64,000 bases of DNA. It comes from Paracoccaceae bacterium. Its GTDB lineage: Bacteria; Pseudomonadota; Alphaproteobacteria; Rhodobacterales; Rhodobacteraceae. Under the pieces are notes generated by a model. It had not been told where the DNA came from and did not search any database. It saw only the letters and a list, made by a program, of their open reading frames with translations. The stretch covers positions 62,001 to 126,000 of the forward strand of contig JAUYQR010000003.1 in assembly GCA_030697175.1 (NCBI GenBank), in the 5' to 3' direction. Position numbers and translations under genes: made by a program. This document shows positions 40,937-49,497 of the stretch, piece after piece (positions within the stretch are counted from its first letter, which is position 1; every line of letters starts with the position of its first letter).

Positions 40937-41700
40937 CCATCGCGGCCTGCGCGGCGCTGGTCGAACGCGGCGATCCCGACCGCTTTCTGGCGGTGATGGC
41001 CGCGCCGGCAGAGGTGCGGGCACAACTGGTCCCGCTCTATGCCTTCAACCTGGAAGTCGCGCGCGCAGCTTGGGTGACCGACGAGCCGCTGATCGCTGCG
41101 ATGCGGCTGCAATGGTGGCGCGACGTGGTGGCGAATGCGGCCTCGGGTGCCGCGCGGGCACATGAGGTGGCGGGGCCGCTGCACGACCTGATCCGTGATT
41201 TCGGCCTGCCGGTCGAGGTGATGGACACGCTGATCGAGGCGCGGGTCTGGGATGCCGGGCGCGAGCCGTTTGCCGGCCAGGCGGAATTCGACGGCTATAT
41301 CGAGGCAACCGGAGCGGGCCTGATGTGGCTGGCCGCCCGTGCCCTTGGTGCGCCCGAAGCGGCCGAGGCTGCGGTGCGAGATTACGGCTGGGCTGCGGGA
41401 TTGGCAGGCTTCCTTCGCGCGGTTCCGGAACTGGAGGCGCGCGGGCGTGTGCCGCTGCCTGCCGGATCCAGTGTTTCCGATCTGGCCGCGTCGGGCCTCA
41501 AGCGGCTTGCGCAAGCGCGAGCCGGGCGGCGAACCGTGCCGAAGGAGGCGGCTTATGCGCTTTTGGCAGGGTGGCAGACCGAAGCGATCCTGACAGCAGC
41601 GGCGAAAGACCCCGCTGCGCTGCACGAAGGACGGCTGGCACCATCGGAATTCCGTCGCCGGGGCGGGCTTTTGTGGCAGGCCTTTGCAGGGCGGTGGTGA
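40933..41700 (+). CDS. Squalene/phytoene synthase family protein
   Basis: 255 residues, all-helical prenyl-condensing fold (trans-isoprenyl diphosphate synthase, head-to-head type). The first Asp-rich motif of real phytoene synthases is not evident (DEPLIAAMRLQWWRD in place of DxxxD), so it is likelier a homologue related to mitochondrial complex I assembly factor NDUFAF6 than a carotenoid enzyme. GTG start at 40933 overlaps the cimA-like stop (GTGA). Confidence 0.85.
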   Translation: MTIAACAALVERGDPDRFLAVMAAPAEVRAQLVPLYAFNLEVARAAWVTDEPLIAAMRLQWWRDVVANAASGAARAHEVAGPLHDLIRDFGLPVEVMDTLIEARVWDAGREPFAGQAEFDGYIEATGAGLMWLAARALGAPEAAEAAVRDYGWAAGLAGFLRAVPELEARGRVPLPAGSSVSDLAASGLKRLAQARAGRRTVPKEAAYALLAGWQTEAILTAAAKDPAALHEGRLAPSEFRRRGGLLWQAFAGRW

Positions 41701-42906
41701 TCAGGCCCTGACGTCGCGGGGGCGCAGCCAGAGCCAGATCAACGCGCCGCCTGCCAGCACCAGAAACGGCAACATCGCCATGTTCACCAGTTGCCAGCCC
41801 TGCTGAACCGATCCGCCGGAGCAGTTCATCAAACCGCCCGACGAGAACGAGGCCATCGTGACGCCACCAAACACAACAAGGTCGTTCAGGCCCTGCAGAC
41901 GGCCACGTTCTTCGGGCCGTTGCGCTGCGGTCAGCATCGTGGTCGCCCCGATGAACCCGAAATTCCAGCCGATCCCCAGAAGCACGAGGGCGATGAAGAA
42001 GTTCTCCAGTTGCACGCCCGCCATCGCAACGGCCCCGGCTGCGGCAAGGATCGTCAGGCCAAGGGCTATCACCCGCTCCACGCCGAAACGGGCGATGATG
42101 TGGCCGGTGAAGAACGACGGCGCATACATCGCAAGGACATGGGCGGTGACCACATCAGCCGCATTTGCCGTCTTGAACCCGCACCCGACCACGGCAAGCG
42201 GGGACGAGGTCATCACGAGGTTCATCAGCGCATAGGACACCGTGGCGCAGATCATCGCGACGGCGATCACCGGGGTGCGCACAAGTTCCGCCCGGCTGCG
42301 ACCAAGCGGCGCGCCTTCGACCGGTGCCTTGGGTTTGGGGATCTTGAGACCCGCGAACAGGAACACGCCGACAAGGTTCAGCGCAATGACGGCCAGATAA
42401 GTGCCAAGAAACGGCACCGCCATCCCGTCGGCCGTGACCTTGACGATCTGCGGGCCGACAACGGCCGAAAGCAGGCCGCCAGCCATGACCCAGCTTATCG
42501 CCTTCGGACGAAACTCGTCCGACGCGGTATCGGCGGCGGCGAAACGGTAGAAGCCTTGCGCCGACATGTAGATGCCGGTGATGAAGGCGCCAAGGCAAAA
42601 CAGGGCAAAGCTGGCGGTCGACAGCCCATAAGCGCCGATTGCGGCGCCAAGCGCACCGCCCATCGCACCGACCACAAAGCCTGCACGACGGCCGTATTTC
42701 TGCATGAAGGCGGAAATCGGGGTCGCGGTCAGCATCGAGCCGATCACCGTGCAGGTGATCGGCAGCGTCGCCCAGCATTGGTTCGGTGCGAGCGTGTTGC
42801 CGGCAAGCCCGGCGATGGTGAAGATCATCGGCATCTGTGCGCCGAGGATGGCTTGCGCCCCCACAAGGACGAGGACGTTGCGTTTTGCGAGGGCATCATG
42901 GCTCAT
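41701..42906 (-). CDS. Major facilitator superfamily transporter
   Basis: About 401 residues with roughly 12 hydrophobic helices; the loop 2-3 region KYGRRAGFVVGAMGGALG matches the MFS signature. Substrate unknown; the YfeO/ACS-like pattern gives no decision. ATG 42906 fits the first helix. The stop (41701-41703) abuts the convergent squalene-synthase-like stop as TGATCA. Confidence 0.9.
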   Translation of the reverse strand: MSHDALAKRNVLVLVGAQAILGAQMPMIFTIAGLAGNTLAPNQCWATLPITCTVIGSMLTATPISAFMQKYGRRAGFVVGAMGGALGAAIGAYGLSTASFALFCLGAFITGIYMSAQGFYRFAAADTASDEFRPKAISWVMAGGLLSAVVGPQIVKVTADGMAVPFLGTYLAVIALNLVGVFLFAGLKIPKPKAPVEGAPLGRSRAELVRTPVIAVAMICATVSYALMNLVMTSSPLAVVGCGFKTANAADVVTAHVLAMYAPSFFTGHIIARFGVERVIALGLTILAAAGAVAMAGVQLENFFIALVLLGIGWNFGFIGATTMLTAAQRPEERGRLQGLNDLVVFGGVTMASFSSGGLMNCSGGSVQQGWQLVNMAMLPFLVLAGGALIWLWLRPRDVRA

Positions 42907-42975
42907 TCCGAAAGGGGTAAGCCCGGCGGTGTCGGGGGGCAAGACGAAAACCGTCGCATCGGCTGCATCGGCGGT

Positions 42976-43010
42976 TGCCTCCGGCGGGGATATTTGGGCA
43001 AAGAGGAAGG
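42976..43010 (+). repeat. GGGGATATTTGGGC spacer element before the DNA glycosylase
   Basis: CGGCGGGGATATTTGGGC followed by AAGAGGAAGG, directly before the glycosylase ATG. The same box (GGGATATTTGG...GAAGGGGA) precedes glgA and, in reverse, lies between pgi and ridA. It supplies a ribosome-binding site here. Confidence 0.55.
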
Positions 43011-43640
43011 ATGGTCGGACGCATCATCCATTCCCTCGACTGTGTGGCAGAAGGGGCCGACTGGCTGTGCGCGCGGGTGCCGGCCTTTTCCCGCGCGCTG
43101 CCGCTGGTCGGGCCATTGCCGCTCCGGCGTCAGCCGGATGGGTTTGCCGCGCTGCTGAGTGCCATAGTGGGTCAGCAGGTGTCGGTTGCAAGCGCGCGGG
43201 CGATCTGGGGGCGGTTGGAGGCGGCAGGTCCGACCGGGGCCGACGCGATGGCGGCAGCGTCCGACGAGGTGCTGCGCGCCGCAGGCCTGAGCCGCCAGAA
43301 GGCCCGCTATGGCCGTGCCTTGGCGCAAGCGGGGATCGACTTCGACGCCCTGCGAAATATGCCTGACGCCGAGGTTGTGGCGGCGCTGGTGGCGGTGCCG
43401 GGAATCGGGGTCTGGACCGCCGAAATCTATGCGATGTTCGCGCTGGGGCGGGCGGATGTGTTCGCGCCGGGGGACCTGGCCTTGCAGGAGGCCGCACGGA
43501 GGCTGTTCGGGCTGGAGGCGCGTCCGTCGGAGCGGGTGCTCAGGGCGATGGCGACGGAGTGGTCGCCATGGCGGTCGGTTGCGGCGCGGTTCCTCTGGGC
43601 CTATTACCGGGTCGCGAAGGAACGGGATGGAGTGGCGTGA
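43011..43640 (+). CDS. alkA: DNA-3-methyladenine glycosylase II-like (HhH-GPD)
   Basis: 209 residues, helix-hairpin-helix glycosylase of the AlkA type. LVAVPGIGVWTAEIYAMFALG is the HhH, and catalytic Asp 155 is in FAPGDLALQ. It lacks the AlkA N-terminal TATA-like domain, a short form. Removes alkylated bases. ATG 43011; overlaps the next gene by one base (TGATG). Confidence 0.9.
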   Translation: MVGRIIHSLDCVAEGADWLCARVPAFSRALPLVGPLPLRRQPDGFAALLSAIVGQQVSVASARAIWGRLEAAGPTGADAMAAASDEVLRAAGLSRQKARYGRALAQAGIDFDALRNMPDAEVVAALVAVPGIGVWTAEIYAMFALGRADVFAPGDLALQEAARRLFGLEARPSERVLRAMATEWSPWRSVAARFLWAYYRVAKERDGVA

Positions 43641-44296
43641 TGCGGGACTTGCGGTTCGGGCGGCGAGGGGCGGCGTCGGGTGGCGCGCGATCCATGATCG
43701 TGTTCGTGCACGGCTATGGCGCGGACGGGTCTGATCTGTTGGGTCTGGCCGATGTCTTGGGCCAGCATCTGCCGGACACGGTCTTTCTGGCGCCGGATGC
43801 GCCGGAGCGGTGTGTCGGTGGCGGGTTTGGCTGGCAGTGGTTCCCGATCCCCTGGCTGGACGGGTCTGACGTGGCGCTGGCCGAGGCGGGGCTTGATGCG
43901 GCGGCGGGGGATCTGGACGGATTTCTGGACGACAGGCTGTCGGAGGAGGGGCTGGGGCCGGAGCGGCTCGCCTTGGTCGGGTTCAGCCAGGGGGCGATGA
44001 TGAGCCTGCATGTCGCGGTGCGGCGGCCGGTGGAGATGGCCGGGGTGGTGGCGATTTCCGGGCGGCTGCTGCGGCCAGAGAGGCTGGCGGCGGAGGCGGT
44101 GGTGAAGCCGCCGGTGCTGCTGATCCACGGCGATCAGGACCCGGTGGTGCCGTTTTCGGATATGGCGAAGGCCGGGGATGCCCTGGTTTCGGCTGGGGTG
44201 CCGACCTTTGGGCATGTCATGAAAGGGACCGGGCATGGGATCGCGCCGGATGGGCTGGGGGTTGCCTTGCAGTTCCTGAAGGAACGCCTGGGGTGA
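43640..44296 (+). CDS. Phospholipase/carboxylesterase (alpha/beta hydrolase)
   Basis: 218 residues, small alpha/beta hydrolase. HGYGADG oxyanion region near residue 24, nucleophile Ser 116 in GFSQGA, Asp 167 in HGDQDPVVP and His 199 in GTGHGI. Esterase of the YpfH/carboxylesterase group. Its ATG shares a base with the upstream glycosylase stop. Downstream is dispersed repeat copy B. Confidence 0.92.
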   Translation: MRDLRFGRRGAASGGARSMIVFVHGYGADGSDLLGLADVLGQHLPDTVFLAPDAPERCVGGGFGWQWFPIPWLDGSDVALAEAGLDAAAGDLDGFLDDRLSEEGLGPERLALVGFSQGAMMSLHVAVRRPVEMAGVVAISGRLLRPERLAAEAVVKPPVLLIHGDQDPVVPFSDMAKAGDALVSAGVPTFGHVMKGTGHGIAPDGLGVALQFLKERLG

Positions 44297-44299
44297 GTG

Positions 44300-44378
44300 T
44301 GTCCCACCGTGGGACATTTTGGGAGCCCAACGATTTCAGTTAGTTACAGGGGCCATCAAGGAAATCTTAACGGATTTC
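44300..44378 (-). repeat. Dispersed repeat, copy B (inverted)
   Basis: On the minus strand: TTAAG ... TTGA (one mismatch from TTAA-N7-TTAA), then CCCC..AAC..ACTGA..TC, CTCC..AA and the palindrome TGTCCCACGGTGGGACA (44300-44316). Same order and spacing as copy A at 39215-39295, but it lies between two convergent genes, so it is not simply a promoter. Confidence 0.65.
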
Positions 44379-44411
44379 CCGCACACCTGCCGCCGCGCGC
44401 ACAGGTGAGCC

Positions 44412-45386
44412 TCAGGCGACGCTGTGCAGGTAGGCGGCGCAGCCGGCAAGGGCGGCATAGTCGTCCTCGACCACGGTCACCGAAAACTCGGTTTCCAGAA
44501 GGTCCACCCGGCGCGGTTCGCGGAACTGGGTGGCGAGGCTGAAGCTGCCAAAGGCTGGCGTCATGGCGCGGGCCATGCCGCCGATCAGGTAGATGCCGCC
44601 GTAGGGCAGGTGGATCAGCGCCAGGTCGGCGAGGGTCTGGCCAAGTATATGCACGTATAGACGCGCTGCATGTGCAGCGATGGTGTCACCGGCGGCGAGG
44701 GCGGCCAGCACCTCGGCCGAGGTGAGGCTGTCGGGGCGGCCGGCTTCGGTTGCGGCGAAGGCGTGGAGGTTGGCGAGACCGCGACCGGCCAGAACCTCTT
44801 CAACCCCGGCATGGGCGACCTCGCCCTCGGCAGCAAGCCGGGCCTCGACGAAGCGCAAGAGGCGATAATCTTCCTCGGTGCGGACGGGCATGTTGACGTG
44901 GCCACATTCCGACGGCGGCACGACGCGGCCATGCGCGCCGGGATGCACCGGCGCCGCGTTTACGCCAGTGCCGAGACCGACCACCAGCATCGCAGCACCG
45001 GGCTTGACCGGGCCGGCAATGATGGTGCGCAGGTTTTCGGCGGGGATATGGCCAAGCGCCTGACCTTGTGCCTGCAAGTCATTGAGAATGGCTACCTTTT
45101 GCGCGCCTGTTGCGGCAGAGAGCTTTGCCGCATCCATCACCCAGGCCAGATTGGTCATGGTGGCAACGCCGTCCTGCACGGGGCCCGCGGCAGCGACACA
45201 GACGCCGTCGACGCTTGCCCCGGTCTGGGCGAGGTAATCCTTCAGAACATGCGCGATGTCTTGCCCGCGCGCCTGATATTCGGCGTTCGGGAAGCGGCGG
45301 ATCGTATCCAGCCGCACCCTGGTTCCGTCGGCAAGCGCCACGCGGGTGTTGGTGCCGCCAATGTCAGCCAGAATTGCGAGGGTCAT
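44412..45386 (-). CDS. glk: Glucokinase
   Basis: 324 residues, Glk (proteobacterial type): LADIGGTNTRVALADG (phosphate), VAAAGPVQDG, and LVVGLGTGVNAA. Phosphorylates glucose from AglA and Bgl with ATP. It is the third gene of aglR-bgl-glk (8-base gap), and so under the AglR region promoter. Confidence 0.95.
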   Translation of the reverse strand: MTLAILADIGGTNTRVALADGTRVRLDTIRRFPNAEYQARGQDIAHVLKDYLAQTGASVDGVCVAAAGPVQDGVATMTNLAWVMDAAKLSAATGAQKVAILNDLQAQGQALGHIPAENLRTIIAGPVKPGAAMLVVGLGTGVNAAPVHPGAHGRVVPPSECGHVNMPVRTEEDYRLLRFVEARLAAEGEVAHAGVEEVLAGRGLANLHAFAATEAGRPDSLTSAEVLAALAAGDTIAAHAARLYVHILGQTLADLALIHLPYGGIYLIGGMARAMTPAFGSFSLATQFREPRRVDLLETEFSVTVVEDDYAALAGCAAYLHSVA

Positions 45387-45394
45387 GCTGCGTC

Positions 45395-46732
45395 CTATTC
45401 GTTGCGCGCAAGGGCGCGCGCGAGGGCGTGATAGGAGGATTTGGGCGTGCGAACCAGAGTATCAAAATCGACATGCACCAGGCCAAACCGCTTTTCGTAG
45501 CCTTCGGCCCATTCGTAATTGTCCAGAAGCGACCAGTAGAAGAAGCCCTTCACATTGGCCCCATCGGCAATGGCCCGTTTCGTGGCGGCAAGGTGTGAAA
45601 ACAGGAAATCCTCGCGGACAGCGTCAGTTACGGTGCCATCTTGAAGTTGATCTGCGTTCGCCATGCCGTTTTCCGTGACGTAGATCGGCAGATCGCCGAC
45701 GTAGTCGCGCGACAGACGGGTGAGGAAGTGGTGCAACCCTTCGGGGTAGATTTCCCAGCCCATCTGGGTGCGCGGCAAGGTTCCGGGCACGTCTTTCAGC
45801 GACGGCCAGGGTGCTGTTGCATCATGGGCGTGCAGGTGGCGGGTGTAGTAGTTGACGCCAAGCCAGTCGAGCTTTTGCCCGATGATCGGCATGTCGTCCT
45901 GCCAGTTCTCTGGCATGTGGGGACCGAGGCCGTCCAGCACGGCGGAGGGATAGGTCTGGCGGGTGATGGCTTCGATGAACCAGCGGTTGAAGATACCATC
46001 CCAAAGGTCTGACACGGCTTGATCTTTTGGGTTGTTCGTCGCCGGCGAAGCATGGTCGAAGTTCAGCACGATGCCGAGGTTGGGTTGGCCAAGCCCACGC
46101 AACCGTTCGACGGCAAGGCCGTGGGCAAGAAGGATGTGATGCATCGCACGGGCGGTGGCGCGAATGTCGCGCAGGCCGGGGGCGTGGATGCCCATGAAGT
46201 GCGAGAGCCACGCCACACACCAGGGTTCGTTGACCGTGGCGATCGAGGCGACGCGGTCGCCCAGACGGCGGGTGATGGCTTCCGAGAAATCGGCGAAGCG
46301 GTGGCAGGTGTCGCGGTTTGCCCAGCCGCCCTTGTCGGCCAGGGCCGAGGGCATTTCCCAATGGTAGAGGGTCTGGAAGGGTTTCAGGCCGCGCGCCAGC
46401 ATCCCGTCGACCAGACGATCATAGAAATCAATGCCTTCCGGGTTGACCTTCACACCATCCGGCATGACGCGCGACCACGATGTCGAAAACCGGTAGCCAT
46501 CAAGGTTGGCCGCTTGCAAGAGGTCAAGGTCGGCGGGCCACTGGTGGTAATGATCACAGGCGCGGGCACCGTTTTCGGCGCGGACCACATTGCCGGGGGT
46601 GGCGGAGAACGTATCCCAATGCGACGGGCCGCAGCCGCCGAACGCCGAGCCTTCGATCTGGTAGGCGGCGGTGGCGGCACCGAACACGAAACCGGGCGGG
46701 AAGTCGAAGCGCGACAGCGGCGGGATCGGCAT
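45395..46732 (-). CDS. bglA: Beta-glucosidase, GH1
   Basis: 445 residues. GH1 barrel with acid/base Glu 169 in TVNEPWC and nucleophile Glu 354 in YVTENGMAN. Length is normal. Cytosolic: no signal peptide. Cleaves beta-glucosides to glucose. Between aglR (3-base gap) and glk (8-base gap). Confidence 0.95.
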   Translation of the reverse strand: MPIPPLSRFDFPPGFVFGAATAAYQIEGSAFGGCGPSHWDTFSATPGNVVRAENGARACDHYHQWPADLDLLQAANLDGYRFSTSWSRVMPDGVKVNPEGIDFYDRLVDGMLARGLKPFQTLYHWEMPSALADKGGWANRDTCHRFADFSEAITRRLGDRVASIATVNEPWCVAWLSHFMGIHAPGLRDIRATARAMHHILLAHGLAVERLRGLGQPNLGIVLNFDHASPATNNPKDQAVSDLWDGIFNRWFIEAITRQTYPSAVLDGLGPHMPENWQDDMPIIGQKLDWLGVNYYTRHLHAHDATAPWPSLKDVPGTLPRTQMGWEIYPEGLHHFLTRLSRDYVGDLPIYVTENGMANADQLQDGTVTDAVREDFLFSHLAATKRAIADGANVKGFFYWSLLDNYEWAEGYEKRFGLVHVDFDTLVRTPKSSYHALARALARNE

Positions 46733-46735
46733 GGC

Positions 46736-47764
46736 TCAGCCTTTGGGCGCGGGGCCGGTGGACTGGCCGATGATGAGTTCCGCCTCCAGCAGGCGCTGTT
46801 GCGGGGCGGCTTCGGGGTGGGCAATGACGTCAAGCAGCATCTCGGCGGCAAGGCGCCCGGCCTCGCGCACCGAGGAGCGGGTGGCGGTGAAGATCGGTAC
46901 ATCCTCGCCGTTCTTCATGTAGGAAAGGTCGTCGTCGTGGATGATGATCGAGACCTCGCGGCCCACGGTCAGGCCCTTGCCTTCGACGGCGCGGCGCACG
47001 CCCATGCCGGAGATCATCGAGGCGGCAAGGATCGCTGTAGGCGGGTTCGGCAAGGCCAGCATGGCCGAGGCGGCGCGGAAACCGGCGATTTCGGTCATCT
47101 CGTCCGAAGCCATCAGGGCGGGGTCGGGGGTGATGCCCCGGGCGGTGAGGGCATCGACATAGCCGGTGCGACGGCGGATCGCGAAATCCATGAACTCCAG
47201 CCCGTTGACCAGTGCGATGCGGGTGTGGCCGAGGTCGAGCAGGAATTCGGTGGCACGCTGGAAGGCGCGGCGGTTGTTCACGTCAAGCCAGCAGTAGGGT
47301 TCGGCGGTGCCGGTGGCGCGGCCGTGCACGACGAAGGGCAGGCCGATCTCGCGCAGAAGCGGGATGCGGGGGTCGTTCATCCGGGGGGCGTGGACGATGA
47401 CGCCGTCGACGTTGCCCTTGGATTTGAGCGAACGGTAGGTGTCCTCCTCGCCCTCGTCGGGGACGACGGAGAGGACCATGTCATAGTCGTTGCGGCTGTA
47501 GGTTTCGCCCGCGCCGGCGATGAAGTCGGCGAACACGGGGTTCACGATCTCGTGCCGGGTGGCGATCGGGATGACGTGACCGACGGCCATCGCGCGGCCG
47601 GTGGCGAGGCGGATGGCGCGGGTGTTGGGGTAGTAGTTGTGCCGTTTGGCCGCGGCCATGACGCGTTCGCGGGTGGCTTCGTTCACCTCGGGGTAGCCGT
47701 TGAGCGCCCGCGACACTGTCGTGGGCGACAGGCCCAGCTTGGTGGCGAGTTCCTTGAGGTTCAT
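46736..47764 (-). CDS. aglR: LacI-family transcriptional regulator (AglR-like)
   Basis: 342 residues. N-terminal HTH (MNLKELATKLGLSPTTVSRALNGYPEVNEATRERV with the LacI hinge following), then a periplasmic-binding-protein-like sugar domain. Start ATG 47764; upstream in-frame codons (to 47926) are promoter region. Divergent from aglEFGAK; four palindromes lie in the gap. By context it should respond to an alpha-glucoside or glucose metabolite. It is the best candidate to bind the glgP upstream sites. Confidence 0.9.
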   Translation of the reverse strand: MNLKELATKLGLSPTTVSRALNGYPEVNEATRERVMAAAKRHNYYPNTRAIRLATGRAMAVGHVIPIATRHEIVNPVFADFIAGAGETYSRNDYDMVLSVVPDEGEEDTYRSLKSKGNVDGVIVHAPRMNDPRIPLLREIGLPFVVHGRATGTAEPYCWLDVNNRRAFQRATEFLLDLGHTRIALVNGLEFMDFAIRRRTGYVDALTARGITPDPALMASDEMTEIAGFRAASAMLALPNPPTAILAASMISGMGVRRAVEGKGLTVGREVSIIIHDDDLSYMKNGEDVPIFTATRSSVREAGRLAAEMLLDVIAHPEAAPQQRLLEAELIIGQSTGPAPKG

Positions 47765-47777
47765 GGCGGGGCGGATG

Positions 47778-47793
47778 CTCAAAACGATTTCAA
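47778..47793. promoter_or_regulatory. LacI-type operator O1 at the aglR start
   Basis: CTCAAAACGATTTCAA, central-CG dyad 14 bases upstream of the aglR ATG, where binding would block aglR transcription (autoregulation). Confidence 0.5.
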
Positions 47794-47844
47794 TTGCCCG
47801 GACTTTAAACATGGGGACCGAGCAGGTCAAAGCCAAATGCTGCC

Positions 47845-47864
47845 TTCCGTAAACGATTACGGAA
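47845..47864. promoter_or_regulatory. 20-base palindrome O2 in the aglR-aglE gap
   Basis: TTCCGTAAACGATTACGGAA: 8-base perfect arms around ACGA, centre CG. Distinct from the CAAAGC-type sites, so a second regulator or a second AglR class may bind. Confidence 0.5.
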
Positions 47865-47899
47865 CGAGGTATGCCAATGGAATGGGCAAAGGGAAAACA

Positions 47900-47966
47900 T
47901 TGAAGGCGCTTTGGATTGACTTGCAAGGAAGGATCGGCAAATGTTGCGCATCCAAAGCGGTTTGAA
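47900..47966. promoter_or_regulatory. LacI-type operators O3 and O4 before aglE
   Basis: TTGAAGGCGCTTTGGA (47900-47915) and TCCAAAGCGGTTTGAA (47951-47966), centres 51 bases apart. A TTGACT at 47916-47921 directly after O3 may be a -35, which puts the sites on both sides of a promoter. O4 is nearly the inverse of the first glgP site (14/16). Confidence 0.6.
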
Positions 47967-48052
47967 TTGATTCTGCCAGTTGGTGCAGAAGCTGTTCTTC
48001 CGTCATTGGTTTCATGCCCCGTCAGAGGGCGGGGGAAACGGGAGGAAGACTA

Positions 48053-49399
48053 ATGAAAACCAGACTTATCGCCGGCACGGCCGTGCTGGCGCTGGCCGCC
48101 AGCGGTGCGCTGGCCCAGGACCTGAAATTCCCGGTGGGCGAAGGCGCCTTCAACTGGGACAGCTACAAGGCGTTTGACGAGGCCTACAATCTGGACGGCC
48201 AGACGATCACCTTGTTCGGCCCGTGGCGTGGCGAGGATCAGGTGCTGGTCGAAAGCATGCTGGCCTATTTCGAGGCTGCGTCGGGCGTGACGGTGAACTA
48301 TTCCTCGTCCGAAGGCTATGAGCAGCAACTGATCATCGACGCCGAAGCGGGTTCGCCGCCGGATGTGGCCGTGCTGCCGCAGCCGGGCCTGATCGCGCAA
48401 CTTGCCGCCAAGGGACTTGTGCTGCCGCTGGCACCGGAAACCTCCCAGTGGCTGACCGACAACTATGGCGCGGGCGCAAGCTGGGCCGCACTTGGCACCT
48501 ATCCGGGCGCTGACGGCACCGCGGCGCTTTATGCGTTCCCCTACAAGGCGGACGTGAAGTCGCTGGTCTGGTACAGCCCGGAGAACTTTGAGGATGCGGG
48601 CTATGCGATCCCGGCCACGATGGAAGAGCTGAAGGCGCTGACCGAGAAGATCGTCGCCGACGGCGGCACGCCGTGGTGCATTGGTCTGGGTTCAGGCGGT
48701 GCGACGGGCTGGCCCGCGACCGACTGGGTCGAAGACCTGCTGTTGCGCACGCAGTCGCCGGACGTCTATGACAAGTGGACTTCGCACCAGATCCCGTTCA
48801 ACGACCCGGCCATCGTGGCCGCGATCGACGAATTCGGCTGGTTCGCCAAGACCGACGCCAACGTCGCCGGTGGCGCCGCTGCCGTTGCCTCGACCGACTT
48901 CCGCGACAGCCCGAAGGGTCTCTTCTCGTCGCCGCCGCAGTGCTACATGCACCGCCAGGCGTCGTTCATCCCGTCGTTCTTCCCCGAAGGCACGAAACTG
49001 GGCACTGACGCCGACTTCTTCTACTTCCCCGCCTATGCCGGGAAGGACCTCGGCTCGCCGGTTCTGGGTGCAGGCACGCTGGCCTTCGTGATGAAGGAAA
49101 GCGAAGCGGCACGCGCCTTCATGGAGTGGCTGAAAACCCCGATCGCACATGAAGTCTGGATGGCGCAGACCGGCTTTGTCACGCCGCACACCGGTGTGAA
49201 CCGCGACCTTTATGGCAGCGAAGCGCTGAAAAAGCAGGGCGAAATTCTGGCGAATGCCACCACGTTCCGGTTTGACGGGTCTGACCTGATGCCGGGCGCT
49301 GTTGGTGCCGGCACGTTCTGGACGGCGATGGTCGACTTTGTGTCGGGCAAGTCGGCGCAGGAAGTGGCGGACACGGTGGAAGCATCGTGGCCGAAGTAA
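48053..49399 (+). CDS. aglE: Alpha-glucoside ABC transporter substrate-binding protein
   Basis: 448 residues: signal peptide (about 1-21, AVLALAASGALAQ), then a class-2 sugar-binding fold. Opens LKFPVGEGAFNWDSYKAFDEAYNLDGQTITLFGPW, typical of AglE. Periplasmic. RBS GGAGGAAG before the ATG at 48053. First gene of aglEFGAK. Confidence 0.95.
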   Translation: MKTRLIAGTAVLALAASGALAQDLKFPVGEGAFNWDSYKAFDEAYNLDGQTITLFGPWRGEDQVLVESMLAYFEAASGVTVNYSSSEGYEQQLIIDAEAGSPPDVAVLPQPGLIAQLAAKGLVLPLAPETSQWLTDNYGAGASWAALGTYPGADGTAALYAFPYKADVKSLVWYSPENFEDAGYAIPATMEELKALTEKIVADGGTPWCIGLGSGGATGWPATDWVEDLLLRTQSPDVYDKWTSHQIPFNDPAIVAAIDEFGWFAKTDANVAGGAAAVASTDFRDSPKGLFSSPPQCYMHRQASFIPSFFPEGTKLGTDADFFYFPAYAGKDLGSPVLGAGTLAFVMKESEAARAFMEWLKTPIAHEVWMAQTGFVTPHTGVNRDLYGSEALKKQGEILANATTFRFDGSDLMPGAVGAGTFWTAMVDFVSGKSAQEVADTVEASWPK

Positions 49400-49497
49400 C
49401 GGTGCTTTCGGTCTGATTTGCCGAATGTGATTTGCAGCGGGCCCGGTCGTTCGTATCGGGCCCGCTTGCACCTTGGTCATCGTCTTGGGAGGGGCGC

